64,000 nucleotides of DNA from Megalonaias nervosa (GCA_016617855.1 JAECUM010009416.1:1-64000); one strand, 5' to 3'; shown: positions 8,410-21,548, numbered from the stretch's first letter. Numbers and translations are program-made. Notes: a model not told the origin generated them from the sequence alone.

Positions 8410-10240
8410 CCATGAAATTTCATATTTGGATACCTTCTTAAGGCTTCATAAGCCATCGTCTCGGTGTCTTTCTCAGACAGGTACGAGTGTAACATTTACA
8501 TTCACCATGAGAAACGTTACACTCTATTATCCAAAACTGTTCACAGTAGACTTCGTTTGACACTAAAGTGATTATGTTTAACTTTGATGTTTACGTGAGT
8601 TTCTTCGATCATTTTACTTTTTCAGTCACATAAGCTGGGTATGAGTGTACAACGGAAGGGTACTGCATCACCATATAAAACCAAAAACGTTGCTCGATAT
8701 GATCTATATTAACCATTGTGTCATCCTATTTATTATTGATCATCTTGATGAATGACAAATGCATACTCCTCGTGTCTGAATAAATATGTGCTAACAAGCG
8801 TTCCTGCTTCTGGCAATTCTTATTAAAAAAAGAGATCTATGTATAAGTAGAGTAATACATATCCATTCTTGGTCTCTCAAAGTGGATTTCTAAACCTTGT
8901 TCACGGCGAAGATTTTCAACTATTGCAACACATTTTATGTTCTTTTCAATTAGTGTGACAAATCAGAGATACTTGTATTACATGTGTAATATTTCTTTGG
9001 ACAAATTTAGGAGTTTCTCTTAATTGTCAAATTTATGCCTGTTCCAAGAGTTGCAACCCAAATGAAAATAATTACTTTTTCTTAAACGTATATCGACTTT
9101 TAAATGCAATGGATTGCTTCTTCACTTTGAACGAGACGAGACATTGATATATTACGCAAGTTACCTCCATGATAAATAATGAAGTGAGGAATAGTATAAT
9201 TGTTATAAGAAAATGAAACAAAACGGAATGAATCTTGCAACATATGATTCTTTAACATTTTCTGCTCGAATTATCATGTATATTTGTGTATTTTGGTCAG
9301 TTTCTGGGATAGTGTTGCTCGTACAGTCGTGAAAATAGAGATAGGGTTGCATTACTTAGAGTTCTACATGTCTATGGATGAGATCAATAACATCCACAGT
9401 TGTCGACACATTACCTCCCTTGTAAAACCTTAAATAAGGTGCTAACAGAAGTATAAATTTACAAATTTCAAATATAACTTTCATTTTGTTACAGTTTTCA
9501 TTTTTTTCCAATATACTTCCGAGCTATATTTGATTATGGACATGGGAGTACATGAGTAATGTTTTCTTTAAAGAATCATCTTGATAAAATACAATCAATT
9601 TAACTAATGCATAATAGTTGCAGTCTACTGAGATTGCATGTGATTGACAGGATAATATACCATGTGAACGTCTTTTAAAATACGGTATATAGTCCCTACT
9701 AATTAGAGTCCAGTTGCAAACTGCACAGAATCGGATCTGCTGTCGTACAGTGGGCAGGCACATCTGGTGCTGTGCAGTTTGTTAGGAGTAATTCGGTACA
9801 ACAAATAACACAGACCATGATCTGAAGGCGAATTATGCTACTTCAGATCGGGATCTTTGTTGTTTGCAGTTTGACTCAATTATAAGCTAGTACATAAGAT
9901 ATGACTTTCATGGTCAAAATGCTATATGGTCATTTGAAAGCGTCCCATGGGTGAAAATTGTGTTTAGATTAGCAAAGGTCATAGAATAATCGAACACAAA
10001 GATGGCGGTCTTGAGGCTGCAATCGTAGCAAGATATTTAGGTTCTTTTTGTCACTACATTTTCAGCCTGAAAGGATCGAGTTCAATAGTTGAACCTTGTC
10101 TAGATAAATCACACACGGTTTTCAGCATACATTGACATTTTAATAATTGAAAACATTCTTTGGAATATGGCTTCTATTTGTAGTCAGATAATACAACATG
10201 TGATGCGAGACAGGATGGTCGAGTGTCTGAGTCATTTTCT
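8410..10240. other. Left-arm sequence without a counterpart in the right arm
   Basis: The right arm has only about 100 bp between the MMP 3' end and the sequence matching 8340. Here about 1.8 kb intervene, AT-rich, with no gene or clean terminal repeats seen. A phrase near 8380 (GGTTTCTGGGATA) is repeated with changes near 9300. Confidence 0.35.
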
Positions 10241-11498
10241 TAAATACCGTCAAGTACATTCTCTTTTATCCATGCTTGCCAGGCTTGCCAGTCTTGCCGG
10301 GCTTGCCATAGAGCGACTAAATACCGTCTATATCATCCTGGTGTAAACCAGATTGGAAGAATAAGAATAGTATGGGTACATAAGAGACCCACGGACGTTG
10401 GTGGGACCCAATCCTAGGTCATGGCCAAATTCGTGTGCAGCGACGATAAAGAGTTCAATGCCTTTTTTCTGAGCCTTAGTACTCAGAAGCCAATTCTCTT
10501 GTTCATCGAAATGGACGCTTCCACCAGTGGGTAATTCCGCATGCGCCAACACTCCCACTGGAAATAAATCATATTTAAATACAATTATAAATACTAGCTT
10601 AACTGGTAAAAGTGCTGAAAAAAATCAAGTGGTGTATAGTGAGTAGTTTGCAGCCATGGGACAGCAGTCAAGCTTTTCACATTTTTATTTGTAATTAAAT
10701 GCTAAGGAAGCAATGAATCGTTGGGGTGGGGAAAGGAGCCAATCTGGTGTTCCCCGATCTATCCATTCATCGCCACCCACCCACCCCCAAATATAAAAAT
10801 AGGAGCATGAAACATCAACTATGTATGTTTCTTACAGTTAGATGGATAAACCCATGAGCTGGAAACACTTAAAATGCTGGAGCTTCCGAAGAATGTGCCC
10901 ATTGAAATCCTACAATCGGTTCCTCCAACACACCTGTCGTCTACGCATGTACACCTACGTGCCCCATCTAGCCTCAAAGCGATACTAAACGATAAGTCTG
11001 GATCACACCTTTACACTGTGGAAAGGATCATATATGTCTTAGTTATATGTCCAAATATTATGTACTGATAAATCTGCATAATATTCAAATTATTTGAATA
11101 CCCTTCTTTCTATCTTCCTATACAGCCATCCATCCATCCCTTCGTCTATCTTTCTATCTTTGCACAAGGCAGGCATTCATATGTGCGATGAGAAAATAAC
11201 AATGATTAATTACACTTGCATATTGTCGGTATTAACCCCCTTTTTAATAATAATTCGTTCAAACTGAAATAAAGTCGCATCATTCAACTGGTATGATTTC
11301 CTAAATGAGCTAGTGTGAAAGTGGTCATACTAAACTAAATAAAATTTACAAATGTCAGGATGTTTATACAAACCAAGGTGTTTGCTGTCGAGAAGACGTG
11401 CATGCTTGACATCTCCGATCTGAGTTCAGAGTTACTTAAAACATTGTCCAAGTTAAAGATATGAAGAAAAAAAGATCATCAAAGGTCGGGCTATCTCT

Positions 11499-11501
<3 letters not shown>

Positions 11502-11558
<57 letters not shown>
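11502..11558. repeat. (GA)n microsatellite
   Basis: An uninterrupted GA run inside the intron after MMP catalytic exon 2. A CT/GA tract occupies the equivalent place in the right arm (46245-46287). It is flanked by GGTCGGGCTATCTCTC, which also flanks GA tracts at 35.4 and 46.3 kb. Confidence 0.9.
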
Positions 11559-11562
<4 letters not shown>

Positions 11563-13590
11563 CAGAGAGAAAGTGACAGACAGACAGAGAGAATATAGGT
11601 AAAATGCATGTATTCGTTTAGACATAGTATTACCAGGTCCATCAAATGGGGAACCATCATGTTTTCCAGCAAAAAAGTTTGTATTGATGTCAGCTGGGTC
11701 ATTTTGATTTTGCACATAATTCAACTTAAGTGGAGCTTTCTTCGCCCAGATGCCTAGAGCTCGTGCCATGGCGTCCCTGAAATTAAGGTTAAATATAATG
11801 ACAAATCATGTCATAATAGCGTTACCTTCAAAGTTCATCATCGACACATTTTATATTCACGTATTGGTTGTGGACCTTAATTTGTTTGATGGACGTAAAT
11901 CTGCAGTCGGAAAAGAGTACCATATTTCGGGCCAAAAACCGATTATTCAGCATTGATATTTCATTGATCGAAACAAACCTTCAATTTATAAAGCGTTCTA
12001 GATCGAAATTGAAATACTCGGAATGTTAAAATGTAATATCTAGGCAGCAAGTCGTGTCACATTTATGCGCCGCCTACACTGCACCTAGAACGGACAGATC
12101 ATAATGCGTATATGTTCGTCGACAATCGGTGACAACATTCCTTCCAATTTCAAAGCTTTCATTTGGATGAAACTGATTTTTGTTACGATTGGTTTTCGAG
12201 TAATCTGAATGTAGTCCGTGTCGCTACTGACTTCTTTGCTTCTTATTAATAAAGAATTATTCACGAGTACGCATTTCAAATAAAATTATTCACGAGTACT
12301 CGTTTCAAATCACATTACGGACGAGCAGAATGCTGTCGATATTGCGTGAGCCTTTGCCGACTAAAATAAATGATTCCCTAGTTTCATCAATTTTATTTGA
12401 AATGAACGAAAATGTACAATTCTATGACCAAATATACTGATTCTAGTTTATTAAACGAGGACTAATGTTGCGAAATCGGTTTCAAATACATTTTTGTGCA
12501 TCGTTAATTACTCCGTTCATTTGCATGATTTTATGACTTCATTTGAGGAATTATTTGCTTCATATATAAAACGTTTTATACCTATAATTTGTGGAGCAGG
12601 AGCTATGAAACCTGTATTGGACTAAAAGCAAAATCAATATTAAAACCTGTTTTGTTCATAATCAAACCCAACTGATTCATAATTTTATATGAAGTTATTC
12701 AGACAAGGCATGCTTTGTAAGAAACAAGGGTCAAAATAAGGATCAAGACAATGTTATGTTATTTAATTCATGATTCTAACACGAACGTTATATGGTCCAG
12801 TGGTTTTAAATACTAATTTAAAATGCTTCTGTTACAATTGTTATTATGTTCCTATTGTCATAATGATATATACTGACACACATAATTTCGAGTTTCAGAA
12901 CAAATTTATTGACGATTTTCTTTTCTTGTTTTGCTTATTGTAATAGGGAACGCTTTCTAAACCGTAAAACCAAATAGTAAACGGAATATCCTACCGTGTT
13001 AATGAGTTAAAATAACATTGTATTAATCGCTCATAAAAAACAAATTACTCACCTATCTAGAAATCCTATGTCTTCCAAAATATGTCTTTTCAAACCTTAT
13101 CAAAATTTTTTGTCAAAAAGGCAAAAAGTAAATGTCTAATTGATGCCGGAGAGAAATTTACTTTCAAATTACCTAAAATAGATAATGCAAGCATACGAGC
13201 ATCAGCTGGAGTTTAAATTGGAGAGCCTATATAATTTTTCAGGTCCGCTGAACTTAAAATTGTATTAAGAGCGAAACTGACGTGCTAATCGAGTCCACAT
13301 GCCAGTTGATGACAGTTTCTTTGTTTGCATTATTGGAAGTGAACATCATCTGTTCATCACCAAACACGGAACTTTTAATCTACTATTAATGATACAATAC
13401 ATAATTCAATATTTGAATCCACGTACTTTTGTTCGGCTTCTGTTAGTTTCTTAGTCGTAGCCTATTAATCTTTCAGGACAATTCCTTTTTCGGCCATGGA
13501 TGTTCTGGCGAAAACAGTAAGCCTGGTATTGACAAGCAACTGTCTTTCTAAAAAAGAAGATAAATCTTGTGCCAAGAACAACGAGGTATC

Positions 13591-13735
13591 TGGTCGTCGA
13601 GTGGTCTACAACATTTCTCTTTACTAATCACTGCCTTCTCACCTCTGTTCGAGTCTCGAACCTGGTTAATTTGGGTATGAGAGAAAGCTGCCAGTAGCTT
13701 CTCGTGGGTTGGTGGGTCTGTGTATGATCTCGATT
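13591..13735 (+). mobile_element. tRNA-derived SINE, family 1 (left arm)
   Basis: A tRNA-like head has a degenerate A box (CGAGTGGTCTA) and a B box (GTTCGAGTCTCG), followed by a GAGAAAGCTGCC...CTTCTCGTGGG body. The same insertion is in the right arm at 44041-44173 minus, so it predates the duplication. Confidence 0.65.
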
Positions 13736-15637
13736 TTTAACCTAACTTTATAACTATTTTTCAGTCATATTGCAACGATGTACGCAGTGTAGCATTATAG
13801 AGATGTTTAGCACTGGGGCATCATAACGCAGACTTGTTGCATCATTAGATAATGAAATTAAAAATTTCGTACAGTCAGTAAAATGTATATGCTATTTCAG
13901 TCACAGTATTAAAAGAAAACTAGCGAGTCAATCCTTTACAATAATAGGCAGAACTTTCAAGGCTTACAAAATGAATGAATGAAGTTATATACAGCGAAAT
14001 CTGTTTAGAGGATCACTGCTTTTACTCGAAACCTCGTCTTAAACTAGGACGCTTTCAACATCTCCACACAAAAGTTCATATGACGTAGACATGTATTACA
14101 TCGATAGCCCGTGCTTCATTTTATTTATTAATGTATGTCGTCGACGTTGTTTTATACAATCTAAACACTTGAATGGAGGTTATTTTGTATCTCTATGGGT
14201 GGAATAGACCACGTACAAGTACTGAATAACCAACGTCAGTGTCCGCCGCCTTTATAGTTGATACCGTTATTGCCATGATAAAGTTGGTTGCTGTTTATAT
14301 GCAATATACAGTTGAAATTCGTGATTACAGTATTTATGTGCTAGTTTACTTACTTATAAAGCTTATAAAGTCATTTTACTTTCACTTGCCCTTATGAAAA
14401 TATATCATTTAAACGACATTTTTAGTTCCAATGTTCTCAACGCAACGACGTATTTCAAATTATTTAAACATTTTAACTAAATTTGGCGGTGCCAGAAATA
14501 GTGTAAATAGATTATAGTTTCAAAAGGTAAATTTATTTCCATAAGCGTGAGCTTTTTCGAACTTCATTTACAAATTACCGTATTTATGAAGCTGTTATCT
14601 TTCAATAATTGAATTCTAGATTTCTTAGACTTCACCTTGCTCATCCGTTTGTTTGGAAAGAAAAAGAAAACATTTTGCATAGGTCACGTTAGTACCTGAT
14701 TAAGAAAGGTTTGACTCTATGTCTATTGTTTATCACCTACCTGCGACATAGTTATCAGATCCTTTCTTGTTGTTATCGTGATAACCACAGCGGGGCTGCG
14801 TCATTGAACTTTAGGTTTCGCTGTTACGCTCAACTGCAATTTTCAGTCTGACCATCTCTTGAAACATTCTTTAAAAGAAAATAATTAAAATAATGACGAG
14901 GAAAAGACGTTGATGACAATGGTGATGAAAATAATCACAAAGGGGGAGATTTGTTTCAAATTCGTTTTGATATCGCCAACTTTCGGAAATCTTTAATGTG
15001 CATCATTTTGGTAACCTTTACATTTATGTACGTTTATATTTAATGGAAACGAAAATGTATTTTACCTCTTAGCTTATCGCGTGTGCGTGTATGTGTGCGC
15101 GTGTTTAAACACAACTAACCGTATTGCCTTTGCCAGTGTTTCAGGAAGAACAGTGGTACTTGAATCAGTCTTATATAGTTGTATCTGTTGAGATATTCCT
15201 GTAATAAGTAAGAAATTTCTAATTAAGAGTCGTCTTGACATTGCATGTTTTTCAATCAAATAACAGCAAGCACTCACACCAGTCCAATATGACAATACCT
15301 CGCGTGAATGACCAAACCAATAGGAGTTACCCCATACACCAAAATGGCACTTTAGAAAGAAGTGCAAACGTTGTATAGTTAAGACGAATCATATCCTTTT
15401 GAAGCCCACAAATGTTAGTTTTAAATCATATACGTAATTGGAACACCTGTTGCCGAGAATATCAATGATAGTGATTATCACCATTAATATCATTCTCATG
15501 CGAATTAACACTACAACCAACACACGTTAGCCTGAGAAATAACCTAATTGCAAGATATTCTATAAAAAAGTGAATTACCCACTTCAACAAACATTATTGT
15601 ATTCATTAATTATTAATATACATGCACACATACAGAC

Positions 15638-16384
15638 TGTACAAGATAACCGAGTTGGGATTTCGGATTTACAACAGAACATTTTTGATGGTGATACAAA
15701 TACAATGTTTATTGAAGTATGATTTGAATGAGAAGGAATATTGATTAATACGTTCGTAAGATCCTAATATTGGTCAGCTGAAAATACATCTAACACCGTG
15801 TACTACTTACGACACGGCATATAGGATTAAACGTAATGAAGTGAACCCGTATCCGATAAAATACCTATGGTAGTAAACGTTTCTTAATAAAATGCGACTT
15901 TATATTGTTAATGTAAATCTCTTGCTAAGTCAGGAACAAGAATAGAAAGTATTGCATTATACCACGGAAGCCAAAGCTACATAGAAAATGTACGAAACTA
16001 AACGTAGTAGTAGAATAGCTGTAACTTACAATATACAAAATAAATAATATACGTAAGAAATTTAAAAATTACATACCTCTACAGCTGAATATATGCAAGT
16101 CCCTAAATAGGCTGCTTACTGACAAAACGTTCTGTAATGTGAAGATATCACTTTACGGTGAGGCATTTATACACAGACGATGTAGCCTACATCGTCTGTG
16201 CGCTAGAAAATTTCGGTTTTTCCTATCGAAAGTACTTCGCACGTGCGGCATAGGATAAGCCGAATTCACAGTTTCGAAATAATGTACAATATACAAAAAT
16301 CACCCTCGGGTAACACTGTACACAAAAAACGAAACCCGAGTACATGTATGTAATAAACAGAGAGATTTCTTCAATTCCGTGACA
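15638..16384. mobile_element. Solo LTR present only in the left arm
   Basis: The right arm reads straight through CATACAGACAAACAAG near 42260-42280. Here 747 bp interrupt that site, starting TGTACAAG and ending GTGACA, with a 5-bp CAGAC duplication at 15633-15637 and 16385-16389. TG...CA ends, a 5-bp duplication and an AATAAA at 16352 fit a solitary LTR of a Gypsy/Bel-type retrotransposon. No internal genes are present. Confidence 0.65.
16172..16200. repeat. Perfect 14-bp-arm palindrome
   Basis: CACAGACGATGTAG and its exact reverse complement are separated by one base. It lies in the middle of the putative solo LTR and would form a tight hairpin in RNA. A looser second inverted repeat (CGGTTTTTCCTAT and ATAGGATAAGCCG) follows within 60 bp. 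Confidence 0.75.
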
Positions 16385-17032
16385 CAGACAAACAAGTAAC
16401 CAATGTTGTATACTTATGATGAGCTGAAAGTCTTTGGCTGATTACTCTAAATCTTATTATTTCTTGCTCTGTAACAATTAAAGTGCAATGACAAGAATCT
16501 AAAAGACCTGCAGATGTACGAGAAGAAAGGCAAACAATTAGATATATAATTTGAAAATGAATTACATTTTAGTCTATTTATTTTTGAAGGAAAAAAATGG
16601 GTTGGAAGGTGCTTTTCATTTTCAGTGTCCTGTAATAACTTAGTCCTATCATACCTTTTGGAAGACATCTGTCCGTATCTCACAAAGATCTTTCCTGATT
16701 AATGCCCTTAAAAGCAATAATGGCAAACAATAATCCATTGATTGATACAAAATTCAGCATTTGGCCCAATATAAAGCATTTACTTGAGCTTTGAAAAATA
16801 AAATATTAGGTTACTCAATAATTCTGGTTTTGCTCAAAAACTGTACAAGCAAATATGCATTGAAAAATAAACTTGAAATAGATTAGTGTGAAAAGTGTTT
16901 TGACCTAGATAAGGTATGAGACATAGATTAGCATGAAATTTATTTGCGTCTAGGATAGGTTTGACACTAAAATATAATCCCATTCATTTAATTCAAATTA
17001 TGCCTCAGGTGCAATTGTCGACTGAGTGTGTG

Positions 17033-17033
<1 letters not shown>

Positions 17034-17076
<43 letters not shown>
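17034..17076. repeat. (CT)n microsatellite
   Basis: A pure CT run near the inner end of the left arm. The flanking GTGAGTGTGTGGTT and CATTTGTTGTCGTC sequences are shared, inverted, with the GA tract at 35407-35490. Confidence 0.9.
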
Positions 17077-17080
<4 letters not shown>

Positions 17081-17130
17081 GTTGTCGTCTTTTATTTATA
17101 CCTCAACTAACGAATTAAAGATTGCAGATG

Positions 17131-17532
17131 CAATGGCGACGAGTTTATTGTTCCGTCGATAAAATTTAAACCATTGCAGCTGTTGAGCAACCTTCTCATC
17201 TAGTATAAACAATAATTTCAAACTTTGCCTAATATTAATTTTCTATTCTCGTAAATAATATTGTAAATAATATGAATCATCGATATATCGCGTGATGTAT
17301 AATTTTATTTAAACTGAACGAGGCTTGTACATTTAACATTCCTGCACAGTGTGTCCGCTACAAATTGTACTAGAATAAGAGGGGTTAGACCGTAGTCACT
17401 AATATAGGTCACGGTTTTCTATACCCCATGACCTTGTGATCATATTACAATAAATCAAACGTTTATGCACGCGAACTTGTGGATTGTAATGCGTGAAAGT
17501 GACCAATCTGCGACCATACAAGGGGTCAAAGC
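17131..17532. other. Spacer, nothing recognised
   Basis: AT-rich sequence between the inner end of the left arm and the target site of retrotransposon copy A. No open frame or repeat is supported. Confidence 0.4.
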
Positions 17533-17841
17533 CATAACGAATTGATTGAATGATTGATTGATTGAATTTTTTAACGGCGCACCAGCACTATGAGGCTATT
17601 TAGCGCCATGCAAAAGGTTATATCCTACATTATTTAAAAGTGGTAAAAGATTACGTATCGACCAGCGATAGGAAACCAAACAGTTGAAGGCAAAACGATA
17701 AAATGGTAACGGTGATAAATAAAGTTTCCCGATCAACGGGGAGTGCAAATGATGTATGACAACGAAAACAGGTGAAAGGTAATTCAAATCTAGCGACGGT
17801 ATATATAACACATAAAACTGTTTAAGGTGATAACATAAAAG

Positions 17842-20800
17842 CTATAACTTACGATAAATATTTACTTCTTTCAGGAAGTCTATAATATAAGAAATGCCAA
17901 CTGTATCAAAGAGCTCCCTAATGTCATGCACATTGTAATAATGATTACGCGTAGGTTGGAGGTCGAAACACTCCAACATAAAGTGCTTAACAGTGAATGG
18001 TTCATTGCAAGATATGCACTCTGGTGGGTATTCTCCTTTTAGTATATAGGAGTGGGTTAAATAAGTATGGCCGATTCGAATTCTTGCAATGACTACCTCC
18101 TCCCTACGGACGGCTCTGTAGGAAGGAGTCCATTCTCCTAGGGTTGGCTTGATGGTATGAAGTTTGTTATTCACGGCATCATTCCATGATGCCTGCCATT
18201 TCTGACGTAAACAGTCTTTGATACTACGTTTAAAATCAGTATACGGAGTATTAAAATCAGATGGTTCTAGTGATAGGGGCATTTTAGCAGCGCGGTCTGC
18301 TTTGTCATTATCTTTAATTCCAATATGGATGGGTAACCAACAGTGTAATATATTGTGTGAGGTACTCAGCTCAATATGTTTAAGGAGAACATTAGCTAAT
18401 AATGGATTCTCCAGTTTTCTACTATGTAGTGACTGAAGTACTGATAGTGAATCGGAGAAGATGATGCTATTTAAAATACGCTTGCTTTCAATATATTGCA
18501 ATGCAAGGTCTATTGCTCTGATTTCGGCTGAAAAAATTTGATGTACCATTTGGCAAGTGAACGTTTCTTGTGTGTTTTCCACTAACGAAGGCTGCAGCAG
18601 CCTTTTCCTGATCTTTTGATCCATCAGTATATATTCTTGTATAATTTTGAAATTGGGCGATTAGTTCATGGTAAGAGTTGTGGAAGATGGAAGGGTTTGT
18701 TTCCGATTTTTTTCCATCGTGTAATGTGGATAGTACCTTTGGTTGTTGAAGATGCCAGGGAGGTCTTTCGGAGACAATCGTTTTCAGAATGTTTGAAAGT
18801 TCAATTTTGGTACTGTCAAGGCATGGCAATATTCTAATGCCAAAGGTAGGTGTGAAGTTTGACTTATTGTCAACTAAGGTTTTATATTTGGGTTCAAAAT
18901 CAGCCGAAAAAGCAGGGTTCAGAGGGTTTGAGCTTAATTTGAGAGCATACTGTGCGGAAAGCATTTCTCTACTTTGTGATAAAGGTGGTTCGTTAGCTTC
19001 AACGAGTAGGCTTTCACACGGGGATGTCTTAAATGCTCCCAGGGCAAGTCTTATTCCCTGATGATGAATTGGGTCTAGCATCTTCAAATAGGACTTCCTA
19101 GCTGAACCATAGACAACGCAACCATAGTCTAGTTTCGAGCGAATAAATGTTCTGTATAAACTGAGTATGACTTTCCTATCAGCACCCCTGTCGGCGTGCG
19201 CTATTACTTTAAGTAAATCTAGAGACTTCAAGCATTTAGCTTTCAAGTTCTTCAGGTGTAGAATAAAGGTCAGTTTTCTGTCGAAGATAATACCTAAGAA
19301 TGTTGCTTCCTCAACAACTGGAATAGGTGTTCCGTCCAGCGTGAGTTTAGGTCCATCATGATGTCTTCGTAACTGACAGAAATGCATACATACAGTTTTT
19401 GATTTCGAGAATTTGAAACCGTTAGTATTGGCCCAATTTTGAATCTTCTTGATATTTTGCTGTAATTGTCTTTCAATTGTATGCATGTGCTTGGATCGGT
19501 AACATATTAAAAAGTCATCAACATATAGGGAGCAATCCACACCGGGAGTCAGACACTTGGTGATGCTATTAATTTTTATGTTGAAAAGCGTCACCGATAA
19601 AATACTGCCCTGGGGCACACCCATCTCTTGATCGTGCATATCAGAGAGGGTGGAGCCCACTCGTACCTTGAATTCCCTGTCTGAGAGGAAGTTTGATATG
19701 AACGAGGGCAGTCGGCCTTTTAGACCCAGATCGTGTAGGTCATTTAGTATTCCGTACTTCCACGTTGTGTCATAGGCCTTTTCCAGATCAAAGAAAACCG
19801 CTACTAAGTGTTCCTTCTTGATAAAAGCGTCGCGAATAAATGTTTCCAGTCTAACCAGATGATCATTGGTACTACGACCATAACGAAGGCCACTTTCGAA
19901 AAAAGATACTAAATTGTTGGTTTCCAAATACCATACAAGCCGAGAATTGATCATTCGTTCCATTGTTTTGCAAACGCAGCTAGTTAATGATATTGGTCTA
20001 TAGTTGGTAGGATCTGCGCTATCTTTGCCTGGTTAGGGAATTGGTATTACTGTTGCTTCTTTCCAAATTGTTGGTACATTGCCAGTAATCCATAAATCAT
20101 TGAAGATTTCCAGAAGAAATGTTAAGGATGGCTCGGGAATGTGTTTCAAAAACTGGTAATGTATATCGTCAGGCCCAGCAGATGTATCATGGGCCTTATT
20201 CAAAGATTCCATAAGCTCCGACAATGAAAACGGTTGGTTATAACTCTCTGAATTATTCGATGTGAATTGCAACCGTGTTTTTTTCTTTTTGAGCTTTCGA
20301 TCTTCCTAAAGCTTCTGAATAATTAGACGATGAGGAATTTTTGGAGAAACAATCAGCAAGTACATTAGCTATTTCATGTTTGGTATTGAAATTGTTATTA
20401 TTTAGCTTCAGATGTCGGAAAGAAATGTATTTTCCCTTTCCATTTATTTTGCGGATTGTGTCCCAAACTTTCTTTATCGAGGAACGAGAGTTTAAAGTTG
20501 AAACATATTTTTCCATGATGCTCGTTTACTTTCTTTAATGGTGCGGCGAGCTTTGGCCCGAACAATACGGTACTGAGATAAATTTTCGGGCGTTGGACGA
20601 TTATTAAATTTTTTCAGTGCTTCTCGGCGTTGTCTAATGGCTTCTTTACATTCTTTAGTGAACCACGGTTTTGGGGTTCTTTCACAGTTTGGCGAGGACT
20701 TAGGAATGGATTGTTGTGCAATCTCAATTAAGACAGATGTAAATTGTCGAATAGGATCATTATCGTTTAGGACGGTATTCCTGTTAAGTCTAGCTGTACA

Positions 20801-21521
20801 AAGTGTTTCAAATTTGGTCCAGTCAGCTTTCTTTAAATTCCACTGTGGAATCGTGTCATCAATTGTAACGTTGGTGTTCTTAAGAGAGATTGGAAAGTGA
20901 TCACTGCTGTGAAGTCATTAGCGACCTTCCAATTATAATCCAAAAGTAGTGAAGGAGAACAAATTGTTAAGTCGATACATGTGTATGTACCAGTTCCTGG
21001 GTGCAAGTACGTCGGAGATTTGGTATTAAATAGACACAAGTCGTGTCTAGTAATAAAATCTTCAGCCTTTTTGCCCCTGTCGCTTATGTAATTTGATCCC
21101 CATAAAATGTTATGGGCATTAAAATCACCGAGTAAAATAAATGGCGCGGGAAGTTGTTGAACAAGCGTGTCTAATTGATTTGGTAATAAGTTGATGTTTG
21201 GTGGTATGTAAATAGAACAAAATGTAATCACTCGATGTAGAGTGACACTCGCAGCAATGGCTTGCACATTTGTGTTTAAAGGGATGATTCTATGTAGGGC
21301 TCTATTGTTCACAGCAATAGAACCCCTCCTGAGGCCCTGTCAACATTCTGTAAGTAGGTGTTAAACAGGGAGTAGTTTTTAAGTGTGATGTTGTCCGTAT
21401 CTTTTAAAAAGGTTTCCTGAAGGCATAGTATTGCAGGATCATATTCGTTTAAAAGCAGAAGAATTTCATTGTAATTGGATCTAAGTCCTCGACAGTTCCA
21501 TTGTATGATGGTATTCTTCAT
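17842..21521 (-). pseudogene. ORF2 polyprotein of copy A (endonuclease, RT, RNase H), broken
   Basis: In order: AP-type endonuclease (QWNCRGLRSNYNE, LLGDFNAHNILWGS), reverse transcriptase (FFDLEKAYDTTWK, the YVDD box in SLYVDDFLICYRS) and RNase H (IYTDGSKDQEKAAAAF, then a DKADRAAK region). Several lesions split it: a one-base loss near 21316, further breaks near 20900, 20520 and 20270, a TAA replacing a codon near 20035, and a frame change near 18520. ORF2 makes the cDNA and nicks the target during insertion. Copies B and C show the less damaged form. It cannot produce a complete enzyme. Confidence 0.8.
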
Positions 21522-21548
21522 TATAAGATTAGAGTGGAGATTTTGGAG

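Larger units (their letters stand above)
10266..16738 (-). pseudogene. Matrix metalloproteinase (M10A) pseudogene, left copy
   Basis: Six exon-like blocks with splice sites follow MMP order. 16655-16738 is a possible signal peptide (MDYCLPLLLLRALI). 15120-15198 is prodomain (EYLNRYNYI). 14741-14868 is prodomain with the cysteine switch PRCGYHD. 13427-13504 is the start of the catalytic domain (PWPKKELS). 11634-11776 is catalytic (ARALGIWAKK, then DGSPFDGP). 10266-10557 holds the zinc site [12 protein letters not shown] and a C-terminal Gly-Lys-Pro tail. MMPs are secreted zinc endopeptidases of extracellular matrix. Damage includes a TAA in the cysteine-switch exon, a frameshift in the first prodomain exon, a stop and 4-nt deletion in exon 4, Pro in place of the third zinc His, and a frameshift and TAG near the end. 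No hemopexin domain is seen. It faces away from the right copy. Confidence 0.8.
4600..17130. repeat. Left arm of a diverged inverted duplication
   Basis: Read on the opposite strand, this interval matches 41865-51090 in the same order. Anchors include 16670-16760 with 41870-41985, 15480-15600 with 42310-42430, 13800-13850 with 43905-43960, 12540-12700 with 45180-45360, 11634-11776 with 46063-46202, 10266-10557 with 47226-47533, 7320-8010 with 48246-48980, 6540-6840 with 49490-49700, and 4620-5130 with 50530-51080. Divergence looks like roughly 15-25% plus many indels, so it is an old duplication rather than an assembly echo. It contains the left MMP pseudogene, a SINE, a solo LTR and a GA microsatellite. 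Confidence 0.8.
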
